A DNA stretch of 64,000 bases from Hypericum androsaemum. Lineage: Eukaryota > Streptophyta > Magnoliopsida > Malpighiales > Hypericaceae. The notes beneath the pieces are model-generated. The model was given only the letters and a program-made list of their open reading frames with translations, was not told the origin of the DNA and searched no databases. The stretch is from assembly GCA_963995505.1 (NCBI GenBank), contig OZ023192.1, positions 13,685,001-13,749,000 of the forward strand, in the 5' to 3' direction. How positions within the stretch are numbered: the stretch's first letter is position 1; each line of letters starts with the position of its first letter. A program made the position numbers and the translations under genes. Positions 34,874-45,296 of the stretch are shown here, piece by piece.

Positions 34874-36230
34874 GGGAATTGTCACGCCGCCTCTATAAAA
34901 ATTGTGTGTATTATATAATACAATGGGCAAATACCACGTCGTGTAATTTTTTCTTTTGTTGATTTGTTATATCAAAATCTAGAAAGTCGTACTTAGTTTT
35001 TTTTTCCTGTATCTTACAAATTAGGAAATGAATTTTCTTGGGTCGTACAATCGTCCTTGAAGGAATTTATGTAATCTTAATCATATGAATTGTAAAGCCT
35101 ATAAAGATAAACTTATTTTTTGAAGCGTAGATTTTTCACAGCGTTCTTCATAAAATTTTCGTAACGGAAGTTTGTATCTGGTTTGTCTCTTGCTCACGAT
35201 CTCGAAGCAGAAATGATTTCCACCGTCTATATACCCGAAGGTCGTAGGGAGAATATGTCTCTGGGAAAAACGTCGTATTCTTTCCTTTTTCTATTTGTGT
35301 GTCAATTATCCCTCTTCATTTTCTCTCCTATCTTTCTTATATAGAGATATCCAAGAGGGGGTGAAGAGTTATCAAGAGGGGATGAAGAGTTGCCTATAAC
35401 TCGTCTCATACCCCTTCAATTTCTTACACCTCTTCAATTGAATAATTATGGGTGGAATAAACCAACATTCCTCTTTCGGAAAATAACTTTTCTTTCGGGT
35501 ATAAACTCTTATTACGGAAAAGAATTCAATGCCACGTTTTTCATAAACTTTTTGACATTACATATTTTGGAATATTTTTTACGTGAGATTATTATAATAG
35601 TATTTGTGTAATATGTTTATTTGATTATTTGTGTAACGTTCAACAATCCTTGATTTTAAAAACTCAAATGTCTTCAATTGTGTGTTAAGTAGTATTTGTG
35701 CCATATCACGTATGAAAATCTAAATTAATACTGAAATTTTATATAGCTACAAATACTTGTGTTCCCATATCATTCGGGACACATATACTATTTAACTACG
35801 TGACATAATAGACTACGTGATAAAAGTAACAAGACTCAAAATTTAGTTTTTTTTCTCCTCCATACAAAATAAACTATGTGGTTTCACGATTTGACAGTCA
35901 TAGTGAAGTACTTTAAGCATGACCAAAATGGTCTACTTAGTTTCACGCCGTTAGGCTTGTTATTAGCAATCCTAATAACCATTTTGGTCATTTTTTTAAA
36001 AACCAACATCCCTTTATGTGTTAAATTGCTAAATTATATAGTAATCAAGTGTTTCTCATTAAACCAAGGAAATTTTTTTCATTAACTAGAATAAGGCTGA
36101 ACCCAATTAGGAAAGATCTTGATTTACAAGTGAGAAACTTCCGGAATTTCCAAAACAAGAAGAACCCAACTAGGAAATGTCAATTACCAAGATGGGCTTA
36201 CGTAGCCCACAAGTCACTCGCTCTCTCACA
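34874..36230 (+). repeat. J-gene unit, copy 1 upstream half
   Basis: Repeat shared with copies at 32405, about 40430 and about 43590. Ordered blocks are CACGCCGCCTCTATA, AAATCTAGAAAGTCGTACTT, GGTCGTACAATCGTCCT, TCTTCAATTGTGT, CTTAGGCTTGTTATTAG, and AAACCAAGGAAA...GGCTGAACCCAATTAGG ending CACTCGCTCTCTCACA. A solo LTR (35058-35467) interrupts it, and a Helitron (36231-38512) separates it from the J gene at 38645. Confidence 0.75.
35058..35467. mobile_element. Solo LTR
   Basis: A 410-bp insertion beginning TG and ending CA, flanked by GTCCT (35053-35057) and TTCCT (35468-35472), a 4/5 match. The sister units read uninterrupted ...GTCCTCTTTCGG at 33449 and about 43673, so the empty site is known. 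No internal retrotransposon region remains. Family unknown. Confidence 0.7.
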
Positions 36231-36524
36231 TCTTACTATAATAATGTAACCTCCTTTTTTTGGTGTATCACCTGGAAATGACACAAGTGTCCTTTTAGTT
36301 ATTCAATGAGTGCTGTCTTTTTTTCCACCACCAACCCCCATTCGCTTTCGTTTTTCCTTTCATTTACAAGCAGTCACGAGAATTTTTTTTCCTTCTTCTT
36401 CTTTATTTATTTTCTATTTCTCCCATTAATCGACCTTTTCTTATGCTCCTTTGAATTTCTTAATTTCCCCTTTTTTCTTCGAAACCCTAATTTTCTGGAG
36501 ATTCCTAATCCGTTATCCAACTCG

Positions 36525-36608
36525 ATGCAACACCATCAGAGGCTGAAGCAGCAAGCGGCGATGATGCAATACCCACCTTCTTCTTCAACACCAGTAGCAG
36601 CTGGCTGA
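36525..36608 (+). pseudogene. Captured 5' UTR plus short N-terminal exon, unidentified
   Basis: A CT-rich leader (36310-36520, containing AAACCCTAATTTTC, typical of plant 5' UTRs) precedes an ATG encoding 27 residues (MQHHQRLKQQAAMMQYPP...) and TGA. The Gln/His-rich start recalls N-termini of UBP1/RBP45-type RNA-binding proteins, but it is too short to assign. Probably a first-exon fragment carried by the Helitron. Confidence 0.4.
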
Positions 36609-37299
36609 TTGCATCTCTTTTCACTAAAAAAAATGCAAACTTTGACAACAATCGGGAACAACAACACTAGCCCAAGTCTTTCCCTTTTATGCTTGATCCT
36701 TGACCCACTTGGTTGGTTTTGGATTTTTTTGGTTGGATTTTCCTGGGAACGAATCAGAAAGTGGAAAGGGAGAGAGAAGGGCAACGACTTTTTCTCTCCA
36801 ATTGGTGTTTTGGTTGGGTGGAAGCAGTGGGCGTGGGGCTCTTCAAGGTAGTTGCTCGGACGGTGAAATAGTCAACCGGAGAGGGTTAAAGTGGGAATTA
36901 CCAGAGTCGAGGCGGTGCTGGGGGAGGAGAGTATAATAAAAAAAGGAACGAGCGAGAGTGTACTGCGTGGGGCTGGGATGACGAGAGAAATGAGGACTCC
37001 GAAAAAACATATTGCATGTCAAATTACACCAATGATCACTTAATTTTTTTATTAGGGTTAGAAAAATTAGGATTTTGTAATTTTTCCAAGTCAATGTCAC
37101 TTAGGATATAAAAATACAACGTGGAGATGATGTGTGTGGTCGGGTTGGAAAAATTATTCATGGTTCAAAATTTATCACAAAAAGTGTCACTTTCGGAAAC
37201 CTCTGTCACATAAAAAAATAAAATTAAATCATAGGGTAATAAGGTAAAAAAGAAGGAAACTACTGAGTACTTAAGTGAACTTTTTTCAAAAAAGAAAAT

Positions 37300-37620
37300 C
37301 CCTCTCTCACACTCGCAAGTGGGTTTTCCAGTTGGGGCTGCCTCTTCGCTTCTCTTTCGTCCTCTCCTGCCAACTCCAAACATGGTGAGTTCTCTTTCCT
37401 TCCATCCCATTCCTATCTCTGATCGTGTTAAATTATATTATTATTATAGGTGAACATATCATTATAATTTGAGATCGTACTGTCAAAATGGAACAATTGA
37501 TGTATTGTTGTAAATAACTCGCTGATTAGAGTTTGTTATGCTTATTGAATAACGATCTATGATGTGTTGTATGCATTCTAGGTTTTGCAAAATGATATTG
37601 ATCTGTTGAATCCGCCCAGT
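37300..37620 (+). pseudogene. RPS27: Captured 5' part of a 40S ribosomal protein S27 gene
   Basis: CT-rich leader ending CCAAACATG at 37382-37384, then GTGAGT donor at 37385, a 197-bp intron ending CATTCTAG (37581), and an exon from 37582 reading VLQNDIDLLNPP. Joined, this is MVLQNDIDLLNPP, the conserved start of eukaryotic S27, with the intron directly after the ATG. The sequence leaves the family after CCGCCC (about 37617), so the zinc-finger body is absent. It is promoter, leader, intron 1 and part of exon 2 of a captured gene, and cannot make S27. Confidence 0.8.
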
Positions 37621-37689
37621 TGTGTTATGAGACAACACTGATGGTTGTTCTTAACGGGCCTACAAATTGTCCGCTAGACAATCCAATTA

Positions 37690-38294
37690 AATCGTTAGGT
37701 GGTTTGGTGTCACACCATGGAAGTGCCAAAACTACCCTTTCAATTAAATCATGATGATATTTGCCTGGTCGAGGAGGAAAATGAGAACGGCATCGTCGAG
37801 GGATGGGCAGATCTGGTGGACATGATAGGACGAAGGGGGAGGAATCAGGGAGGAATATTCTGGCGCGGCAGAGGGGACAGTTGGCGTGGAATTGGAGCCA
37901 GATGTCGATGCAGTCCACGTAGAAAGGTTGAAAGTAGACCGAGAGAGTCTTTACATTATCATTCTCTTCAAACTCTAGCAAGCACCCGACACAGTCTCGC
38001 AGAACGGCGACGTTCAATGGCTGATTGTAGAGAGAGAGAGGGATCGTCTTGATGATGGAGTTATGGAGCCCGTAGGGAGAGTACCCGTGGAAGCCAATGG
38101 TAGGCAAACAGGAGGGGAGGCGAGTCCAGGTTGGAGAACGTGGTGGAATAAGACGATAGCTGAAACTTGCGGTGCCGGCGCCACCACATGCGTAACCGAC
38201 GGATGAGGAGGATGAGGTGGCAGGAGTAGGTGACCAATAAGATGACCGCCGCCACAACGACAACCATGGCGATGAGTGACGAGCTGAAGTCCAT
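37690..38294 (-). pseudogene. Captured ATL-type RING-H2 ubiquitin ligase pseudogene
   Basis: The minus strand starts with a hydrophobic segment (SSLIAMVVVVAAVILLVTY, about 38265-38210), the N-terminal membrane anchor of ATL proteins. After a frameshift comes GLHNSIIKTIPL, the ATL GLD-like box position, and a RING-H2 stretch CVGCLLEFEENDNVKTL ... VDCIDIWLQFHANCPLC. The middle ligands are gone: where C-x-H-xx-H is required the sequence reads Y-F-Q-P-F-Y, so three of eight zinc ligands are lost. It lies antisense to the RPS27 piece inside the Helitron. Non-functional. Confidence 0.8.
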
Positions 38295-38512
38295 GCCCGA
38301 GATGCCAGTGTTGCTTCACAGCGGAGCAAACAGACCGGCAGATGACAAGGATATTGTTGGTTTGGTCATGGACGTGGGTCCTGCGGATGAAGACAGTTAT
38401 GGGTCCCACAACATCTTATTCATCTACAACCTAAAAAAGAAAATCAATAAACGACATGGTTTGTGAATTTTAAAACAGAACAACACTTGCATCGCGCGTG
38501 CGTCTTGGCTAG

Positions 38513-38521
38513 TTATAAATA
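38513..38521 (+). promoter_or_regulatory. TATA box of the J-domain gene
   Basis: TTATAAATA, 132 bp before the ATG at 38645, preserved in all units (about 40893, 45172). In this copy it is the first sequence after the Helitron CTAG end, so everything upstream of the TATA box was displaced by 2.28 kb. Confidence 0.6.
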
Positions 38522-38644
38522 ACACAAACTCACACAATTAACAATCACCCCTTCTTCTCCTTCTCAAAAGAAAAAACAATCCCAATTTGCAACCCGAAAA
38601 CCCTAATTTCCTAATTCGAGAAGCTCCCGCTCGAAGAATCAATC

Positions 38645-38971
38645 ATGTCAGTCTACCAGAATCTCTCTGGTTTGTTTGTTTCGGGTGGTGAGGTTGTTGA
38701 CCACTATGCCGTATTAGGGCTGCCCTCGGGCGAGGAAGGGGCTAAGCTGACACAGATGGATATAACCAGGGCGTTCCGAGATAAACGCCTGCAGCTACAC
38801 TACGAGAGGAGAGGATCGCCCGACGATCCCGTTGCTTTATCAAAATACCATAGGCTCAAATCCTCGTATAAGCTCCTCATAGACGACAAATCTCGTAATC
38901 TAAACGACAACCTCCTCATGCGTGTCAGGAGGGAACTTGCGGCTTTGTCGGTCGAGAACAATCTACTTTGA
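38645..38971 (+). CDS. Small J-domain protein lacking HPD (108 aa)
   Basis: Single-exon frame beginning MSVYQNLSGLFVSGGEVV. Residues about 20-85 resemble the J domain of plant DNAJC17-like proteins (DHYAVLGLPSGEEGAKL..., helix II AFRDKRLQLH, then KYHRLKSSYKLL and DDKSRNLNDNLL). The His-Pro-Asp tripeptide that activates Hsp70 is replaced by His-Tyr-Glu, and nothing follows the J domain except a short Leu/Arg tail. A full-length parent would be about 300 aa. The frame is intact, with TATA box and leader, so it may be expressed, but it cannot act as a normal co-chaperone. Copies at 41041 (frameshifted) and 45195 (deleted) show tandem duplication. Confidence 0.7.
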   Translation: MSVYQNLSGLFVSGGEVVDHYAVLGLPSGEEGAKLTQMDITRAFRDKRLQLHYERRGSPDDPVALSKYHRLKSSYKLLIDDKSRNLNDNLLMRVRRELAALSVENNLL

Positions 38972-39639
38972 GCCCCTCCGGAGATTGTAGTTGTCCTCGG
39001 TCTTGCTGATTGAAATTTTCTTTGTAGTTGCCTCTATTTTAATGATGATGTGTTTGGTTCTGTGTTTTGTTCGAATTTCCAAGACCAAACTGATCCACAG
39101 CGAAGAAATAATATTCTGTTGCTTCATATTAAGTTGAATAAGAGAACAGAAGCACAATCATATTATTCACCAGAAAGAATAAGAGACTTGATCATGCTTC
39201 TTTCTTTTCGTAAGTTGAATCAGGTACAAAGATACGTCATAGATGTAACTTCGTGAACATTTAAATGCATACGAGATGCACGTAAATGGAAACTAAGGTA
39301 GAAGGCAGGGAGCTAATTTCGAAAGTGGCCAAAGTGTGTTTTGGTCACTGGGCAACTTAGTGGATATTAGGCCATAGTTAAGCCCACCAGTCAATAATTC
39401 GTTGTGTTAAAATTTCCTTTGTGTTTTGGCGCAAGGGCAGTTATGTTATTAATGAATGTGTGAGTAATTTAATTTAAATATCTAGAAATTTGGTTGTTGG
39501 ATAATTTAAATAATTAATATTTTATTTTTCCTAAAAAACATCTGAAAAATTTTTAAGATTCTACTAAATATTAAGAGATTTTTTTGTAATCACTATTTAA
39601 TTATTTATAATTAAATTAGGATCATATTACAAGTAGTTT

Positions 39640-39835
39640 TTCGCCAAACAGAGGCAATGTCACTTTCCCAAATCACGTTGAGCTTCTTTGCGAGGTCTAA
39701 TAATGTCATGGCCGCCTCATTCCCAAAACTTTGATGTACCTATAATTTGGAACTGAAATTGCACATTGTTGGCGAGTCCGTGTATGCATGAATTTTAATT
39801 TTTTGAGCCGCTGCTTTAGTATTCAGGAGGTACTC
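39640..39835 (+). repeat. Dispersed repeat, copy A
   Basis: About 190 bp homologous to 63810-64000 in the same orientation (shared CAAATCACGTTGAGCTTCTT, CATGGCCGCCTC, GGTGAGTCCGTGTATGCA-like blocks, GAGCCGCT...TTTAGTATTC). Non-coding and of unknown class. Confidence 0.7.
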
Positions 39836-40020
39836 ACGGAAAATTAATGAATTACATCCATCACTCAAGAAAAAGGAGGACAATAGCAACCACCATGCAA
39901 CAAAACTAACCATCTTGACTATTTCTAACAGTTTTTTAGATCAACATTGACTTAGATTAACTAATGAAGTTTTTTTTTCATATATGATTTATTTTCATAG
40001 ATAAAATTACTTAACTATGG

Positions 40021-40469
40021 TCATGAGTTCGACGTTGAAGTAGTCAGAGAAATTGAAACAAGATTCAGTGTAACATGTATTGCCGAGGAATTAAAACTGG
40101 GAGAAAGCAAGACTACAAATATTATGTACCACAAGCCAATTACAAAATTGGGAAATTTGTCACATTCCAATATGAGTTGTCTGAAATCTTCTAGATATTT
40201 GTCAACGATGTACCTGTACATAGTCAAATATTAGAATATGGATGGGAAAATTATTGAAACAACTTGTGAATTTTGACTGACCTAGATTGCGCAGCACAAT
40301 GATGATTAGAATATCGTGCCTTGATCTGAAATATACCACTGTCACCGTACCTTATGGCGTGTGCCTTAAACCCGCAACGATTTTTGCAAACAATTGTCAC
40401 TCTTTTCTTTTCTTTTTTTGGTGAAAGAAGTGTTGCCAGAAAATAGTTTTTTTTCTCTCCTCCGTACAA
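40021..40469 (-). pseudogene. MuDR-type transposase fragment, copy A
   Basis: The minus strand contains KKRVTIVCKNRCGFKAHAIR ... FQIKARYSNHHCA, matching the zinc-binding C-x4-C ... H-x-C region (DBD_Tnp_Mut) of Mutator-like transposases. It is followed, after a gap, by DKYLEDFRQ in another frame. No catalytic core is present. A second copy lies at 42824-43230, both preceding a J-gene unit. Confidence 0.5.
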
Positions 40470-40930
40470 GAAAAATATTTTTGAGTAAAGTTCACTGTAG
40501 TACTATATCGTTTGATGATTCGACAGTCATAATCAAGTACTTTAAGAATGATCAAAATGGTCTACTTAGTTTCACGCAGTTAGGCTTGTTATTAGGAATC
40601 CTAATAACAATTTTGGTCATTTTTTTAAACCACAAAACCATTTTGGTGATTTTTTTAAAAACCAACAAGCCTTTATGTGTTAAATTGCTAAATTATATAG
40701 TAATGAAGTGTTTCTCATTAAACCAAGGAAAGATTTTTCATTGGCTAGAATAAGGCTGAACTCAATTAGGAAAGATCTTGATTTAAAGCGTGAAACTTCC
40801 CGAATTTCCAAAACAAGAAGAACCCAACTAGGAAATGTCAATCACCAAGATGGGCTTACGTAGCCCACAAGTCACTCATTCACTCACATTATAAATAACA
40901 CAAACTCACACAATTAACAATCACCCCTTC
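40430..40930 (+). repeat. J-gene unit, copy 2 upstream half (empty site for Helitron and Harbinger)
   Basis: Same ordered blocks as 35470-36230 and 43980-45190, running without interruption through the sites where copy 1 has the Helitron and copy 3 the Harbinger element. TATA box at about 40893. Confidence 0.75.
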
Positions 40931-41040
40931 TTCTCCTTCTCAAAAGAAAAAACAATCCCAATTTGAAACCCTCAAAAAGAAAAGAAAATAAAACCCTAAT
41001 TTCCTAATTCGAGTAGCTCCTGCTCGAAGAATCAATCATC

Positions 41041-41363
41041 ATGTCAGTCTACCAGAATCTCTCTGGTTTGTTTGTTTCAGGTGGCGAGGTTGTTGACCAC
41101 TATGCCGTATTAGGGCTGCCCTCGGGCGAGGAAGGGGCTAAGCTGAGGAAGATTGCTATATCCTCTGCGTACCGAAGTAAAGTCCTGCAGCTACACCACG
41201 AGAGGAGAGGACCCCCGACCATCCCGATGCTTTATCAAAATACCATAAGCTCAGGTCCTCGTACGAGCTTCTCATAGACGACAAGTCTCGCAGTTTAATC
41301 GACAACCTCCTCCGTCTCAGGAGGGAACTTGCGGTTTTGTCGATGGAGAACAATCTACTTTGA
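41041..41363 (+). pseudogene. J-domain gene copy 2, one-base frameshift
   Basis: About 90% identical to 38645-38971. The first 55 codons agree, then one base is missing around 41212-41216 relative to copy 1 (GGACCCCCGACC versus GGATCGCCCGACG). The rest (DALSKYHKLRSSYELLIDDKS ... ENNLL, TGA at 41361-41363) therefore continues in the next frame. The HPD position reads His-His-Glu, so the motif was already lost before or at duplication. As it stands the product is about 78 residues with a foreign tail. Confidence 0.8.
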
Positions 41364-41715
41364 GCCCCTCCGGAGATTGTAGTTGTCCTCGGTCTTGCTG
41401 ATTGAAATTTTCTTTGTAGTTGCCTCTATTTTAATGATGATGTGTTTGTTTCTGTGTTTTGTTCGAATTTCCAAGACCAAACTGATCCACAGCGAAGAAA
41501 TAATAATATTCTGTTTTTTGAGGGGTAGAAATAATAATATTCTGTTGCTTATGCTTTTGGGATCCAATTCAGAACGAGACTTGATCATGCTTCGGTATTA
41601 AATTGAATCTAACATTAGAGCAAACGGCTTGAAAGAGAAATAGAGCATTAAGACAATTCAAGTTCTATCTAATATTACTGCAAGCAACAAACTCACAGAA
41701 TAGACATGATGTGTA

Positions 41716-41718
<3 letters not shown>

Positions 41719-41767
<49 letters not shown>
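41719..41767. repeat. (AT)n microsatellite
   Basis: About 24 uninterrupted AT dinucleotides downstream of the J-gene copy 2. Confidence 0.95.
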
Positions 41768-41768
<1 letters not shown>

Positions 41769-42823
41769 CAAATAATACTTCACCACAAGACAGCATCAAG
41801 TCAACCACCAAGCTCCCGTAGCTTCTCCTTGAAATTGCCTCCCGTCTCCCTCACCAACGCAGATAAATCTGTCTTGGGATAAATATACTTCGCTGATTAT
41901 GTTATATAGAGGTAGTCTCTTGCTTCCGCTAGCGTAGAAACTTTTACCCCACTTCAGATAGAGTGAGAAACCTTTTGATGGTATATCACAAAGTGGGTCT
42001 CAGTAGTTGACGACAAGGTTGTGGATACCAAGGACCAGAAGATTGTTGCATCAATTATTGAGCACAAATCAAGATTGAAGGCCAGAAAATCTGTGCAGAG
42101 GCCAAGTTGGCCAACATTTCTCCTTCATGCTCTGCTGTTTGACACACTAAAAGTCTCTATAGACATGGAAAAAAGTAATAATATGATTTTCCATAGCTAG
42201 AATAAGACTTAATTTAGCCAAACAAAATTTTTTATTGTAAGAAAAATGTTATTAATATCTATTAAATTGTTACAACAAACTTTGTTTATAAATAAATAAA
42301 AAAAATTGCTGTTTGATTCTAGTGCACAGAAGAAGAATTGTTAGGGAGAAGGAAGTGTTGTTTATGAGAAGAGAAATTCACAGTACCTACAATTTTCAGC
42401 CTAGACAACAGTAGGGTTTTCTTAAGAACAATTTCTAAAAAATAACACCATCATCAGTGGAAGGTGAATGATGGACTGTATGCAAGTTGTATTTATCACG
42501 GTGAATAAAACTCAACTTTTCAAAAAAAAAAACCATTAGTTTGATTTTAATTAATTCGAGACAGAAGAAGAAATTCATATTAAATTAAAGGTACAAGTGA
42601 TTAGAGACTAATTAATCACTATTGCACTTCTCTCTACGTGAATGAATTAGGGAGATGTACACTGATTATAAACCTTAAAACATTGATCTAGATTTCTTGC
42701 ATTGAGCCGACAGAGATATACATTGATCTAAATTCATGCATTAACCTTGATTTTATCAAATGTTAGAAAATGTTTTAAAAAATATTTCTTGTGAAATGTT
42801 TTATTTTTATTTTTCTTGTGAAG
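41768..42823. other. AT-rich spacer, nothing recognised
   Basis: Between the AT microsatellite and the second MuDR fragment. No domain, RNA gene or bounded repeat was identified. Confidence 0.4.
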
Positions 42824-43230
42824 TAGTCAGAGAAATTGAAACAAGATTCTGTGTAACATGTATTGCCGAGGAATTAAAACTGGGAGAAAACAAGACTACT
42901 AATATTATATACCACAAGCAATTACAAAAGTGGTAAATTTGTCACATTGTAATCTGGGTTGTCTCTGAAATCTTCTAGATATTTGTCAACGATTTACCTG
43001 TACATAGTCAAATATTAGAAAATAAATCGGCAAATTATTAAAACAATTTGTAAATTTTGACTTACCTAGAACTGACTATATGGTTGTCCCATTGCCTAAC
43101 ACAATGATGATCAAAATATAATGTTTTGATCTGAAATATACCACGGTCGTCGTATCTTTTGGCGTGTACTTTGAACCCACATTGATTTTTGCAAACTATT
43201 GTCACTCTTTTCTTTTGTATTTTTCTGATA
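42824..43230 (-). pseudogene. MuDR-type transposase fragment, copy B
   Basis: About 85-90% identical to 40038-40415 (shared GAGAAATTGAAACAAGATTC, CATGTATTGCCGAGGAATTA, GATATTTGTCAACGAT). It carries the same zinc-region remnant and is 2.79 kb from copy A, giving the period of the local duplication. Confidence 0.5.
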
Positions 43231-44134
43231 TACAAAATCACCGCCTTTTTGAATGCTCCGATCTTTCAAGGCTTATCGGTACACGGTCACAAACTCGAAC
43301 TTCATAGCATTACATCAAACCACACCATTTTTATTAAACCAAGGAAATATTTTTCATTAGCTAAAATAAGGCTGAACCATGTCGGATGAATTTTTAATTG
43401 TAATAAAAATGTTATTAGTAAATATTTAATTTTTATTACAACATACTTTTTTTGTATTAAAAAAATTTGCTGTTTGATTTTAGTGGAAGAAGTAGTGTTT
43501 TTTTAAGGAGAGGAAAAGGGAAGAGAAGATGGGATCGGGCCTGTATCCAAACAAAACCAAACCAAGATGGGCTTACTTAGCCCACAAGTCACTCACATTT
43601 CCAAATCTAGAAAGTCGTACTTCTGTTTTTTTTTTCGTATCTAAGGAAATGGGTTTTCTTGGTCGTATAATGTCCTCTTTCGGAAAATAACTTTTATTAC
43701 GGAAAAGAATTCAATGCCACGTTATTCCTAACTTTTTGACATTAGATATTTTGGAATATTTTTTACGTGAGATGTATTAGAATAGTATTTGTGTAATGTT
43801 CAACAATCCTTGATTTTAAAAACTCAAATGTCTTCAATTGTTTATTACGTAGTATTTGTGTGGTATTAGGTATGAACATCTGAATTAATACTGAAATTTT
43901 ATGTAACTACAAATACTTGTGTTCCATATCATCCGTGATACAAATACTATTTAACCGCGTGATAAAATTAACAGACTCAAAATTAATCTTTTTTTCCCTC
44001 CATACAAGAAAAATATTTGTTTGAGTAAAGTCCATTGTAGTATTATATGGTTTGACGGTTCGACACTTATAGTCAAGTACTTTAAGAATGACCAAAATGG
44101 TCTACTTAGTTTTACGCACTTAGGCTTGTTATAA

Positions 44135-44882
44135 GACTAACCGCAGCAAAGAACCAAGTCTCGCGCGGGTAGATTTTTTAATATTAAAAATAAAAAAACA
44201 AATGAAATGAAAAAGGGGGCAAGCGGTGCTAGTCACCCGAACGCTGCTCGTGAGCGTTTGCTTGGCCACGTTGGCCTTTCTTTTCTTTACTTATTTATCT
44301 ATTTAGTTCTATTTGGCATAATATTATTCGTTAAAAATAGATATTTTTGGATAATATTTTCGTGGTTATCTAAACAGACCTTATCTTTAGCAAAACTAAA
44401 AAATATATAAAAATTATTATTTTTCAAATCTCTATAAATAGAGTCCACTGTTAACATATTTTCATACACCATCTAAAATTCTCTCTTCTATCCACCTACA
44501 TGATTGCTAGGGAACAACTTCGCAATAGAGAAGCTCATAACACTCTGAAAAGTGATTTAATTGAGCATATTTGGCAAAAGTTCGAGAACGATAATTAATT
44601 ATGTAATTTAAAATTTCTGTATTTATAATTTAAAATTTTTGTATTCGTAATTTATCATTTCCGACTTCCATTTATACCTCGAGTATTTCTATCTAATTTA
44701 GTATTCCAAAAAATGATAGTAGATAATATGTGGATGAGAGAGAAATTAATTGTTTATTCTGTGAACTGAGTTGCTACTGTGGGTAGGAAAATATGTAATT
44801 TGATTGGATTGAGTATAGATGAGAGAGAAATTAATTGTTTATTCCGTGAACTGGTTTGAGTGGTTTGCTGTTGTGGATAGTC
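44135..44882 (+). mobile_element. PIF/Harbinger deletion derivative
   Basis: 748-bp insert flanked by TAA on both sides (44132-44134, 44883-44885). Termini are GACTAACCGCAGCAAA on the left and, reverse-complemented, GACTATCCACAACAGCAAACC on the right. The sister units read GGCTTGTTATTAGGAATCC at 40594 without the insert. A 3-bp TAA/TWA duplication and this terminus are typical of PIF/Harbinger. The interior keeps only the end of a transposase gene (44500-44598). Confidence 0.85.
44500..44598 (+). pseudogene. C-terminal tail of a Harbinger (HARBI1-like) transposase
   Basis: 32 residues from ATG to TAA: REQLRNREAHNTLKSDLIEHI followed by WQKF. This matches the conserved end of plant PIF/Harbinger nucleases (R-x-x-x-x-H-x-x-L-x-x-DL-x-EH-I/L-W). 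The DDE catalytic part is deleted, so this is a relic marking the parent element. Confidence 0.7.
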
Positions 44883-45194
44883 TAAGGAATCCTAATAACC
44901 ATTTTAGTTTTTTTTAACCAAAGAACTATTTTGGTCATTTTTTTAAAACCAACATGTCTTTATGTGTTAAATTGCTAAATTATATAGTAATCAAGTGTTT
45001 TTCTTTAAACCAAGGAAAGATTTTTCATTAGCTAGAATAAGGCTGAACCCAATCAGGAAAGATCTTGATTTACATGTGAGAAACTTCCCGAATTTCCAAA
45101 ACAAGAAGAACCCAACTAGGAAATGTCAATTACCTATATTGGCTTACTTAGCCCACAAGTCACTCACTCACATTATAAATAACACAAACTCACA

Positions 45195-45296
45195 TCCTCG
45201 TACGAGCTTCTCAAAGATGACAAGTCTCGCAATCTAATCGACCACCTCTTCCGTCTTGGAACGTGCTGCCTGCCCAGATTCCTCAATCAACTTTGA
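45195..45296 (+). pseudogene. J-domain gene copy 3, deleted to its 3' end
   Basis: The leader ACACAAACTCACA joins directly to TCCTCGTACGAGCTTCTC, so the ATG and two thirds of the J domain are deleted. What remains reads SSYELLKDDKSRNLIDHLFR before diverging and reaching TGA at 45294-45296. The 3' UTR (GAGCCCCTC..., CCTCGGTCTTGCTGATTG) matches the other copies. Confidence 0.75.

Larger units (their letters stand above)
36231..38512 (+). mobile_element. Non-autonomous Helitron with captured gene fragments
   Basis: The 2282-bp insert begins TCTTACTATAATAATG and ends GCGTCTTGGCTAG, i.e. 5' TC and 3' CTAG, and lies exactly between A and T (...CTCTCACA | TTATAAATA...). The sister unit at about 40890 reads CACTCACATTATAAATAAC without interruption, and unit 3 (about 45170) does too. 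No target duplication exists, as expected for Helitrons. A GC-rich GCATCGCGCGTGCG stretch just before the end is a degenerate 3' hairpin. There is no Rep/helicase. Inside are 5' parts of an RPS27 gene (+), an ATL-type RING gene (-), and a short UTR/exon piece (+). Confidence 0.88.
43590..45190 (+). repeat. J-gene unit, copy 3 upstream half, split by Harbinger element
   Basis: Matches units 1 and 2 from AAATCTAGAAAGTCGTACTT (about 43605) to ATTATAAATAACACAAACTC (about 45170-45190), with the 748-bp element at 44135-44882 inserted after GGCTTGTTATAA. Confidence 0.75.
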
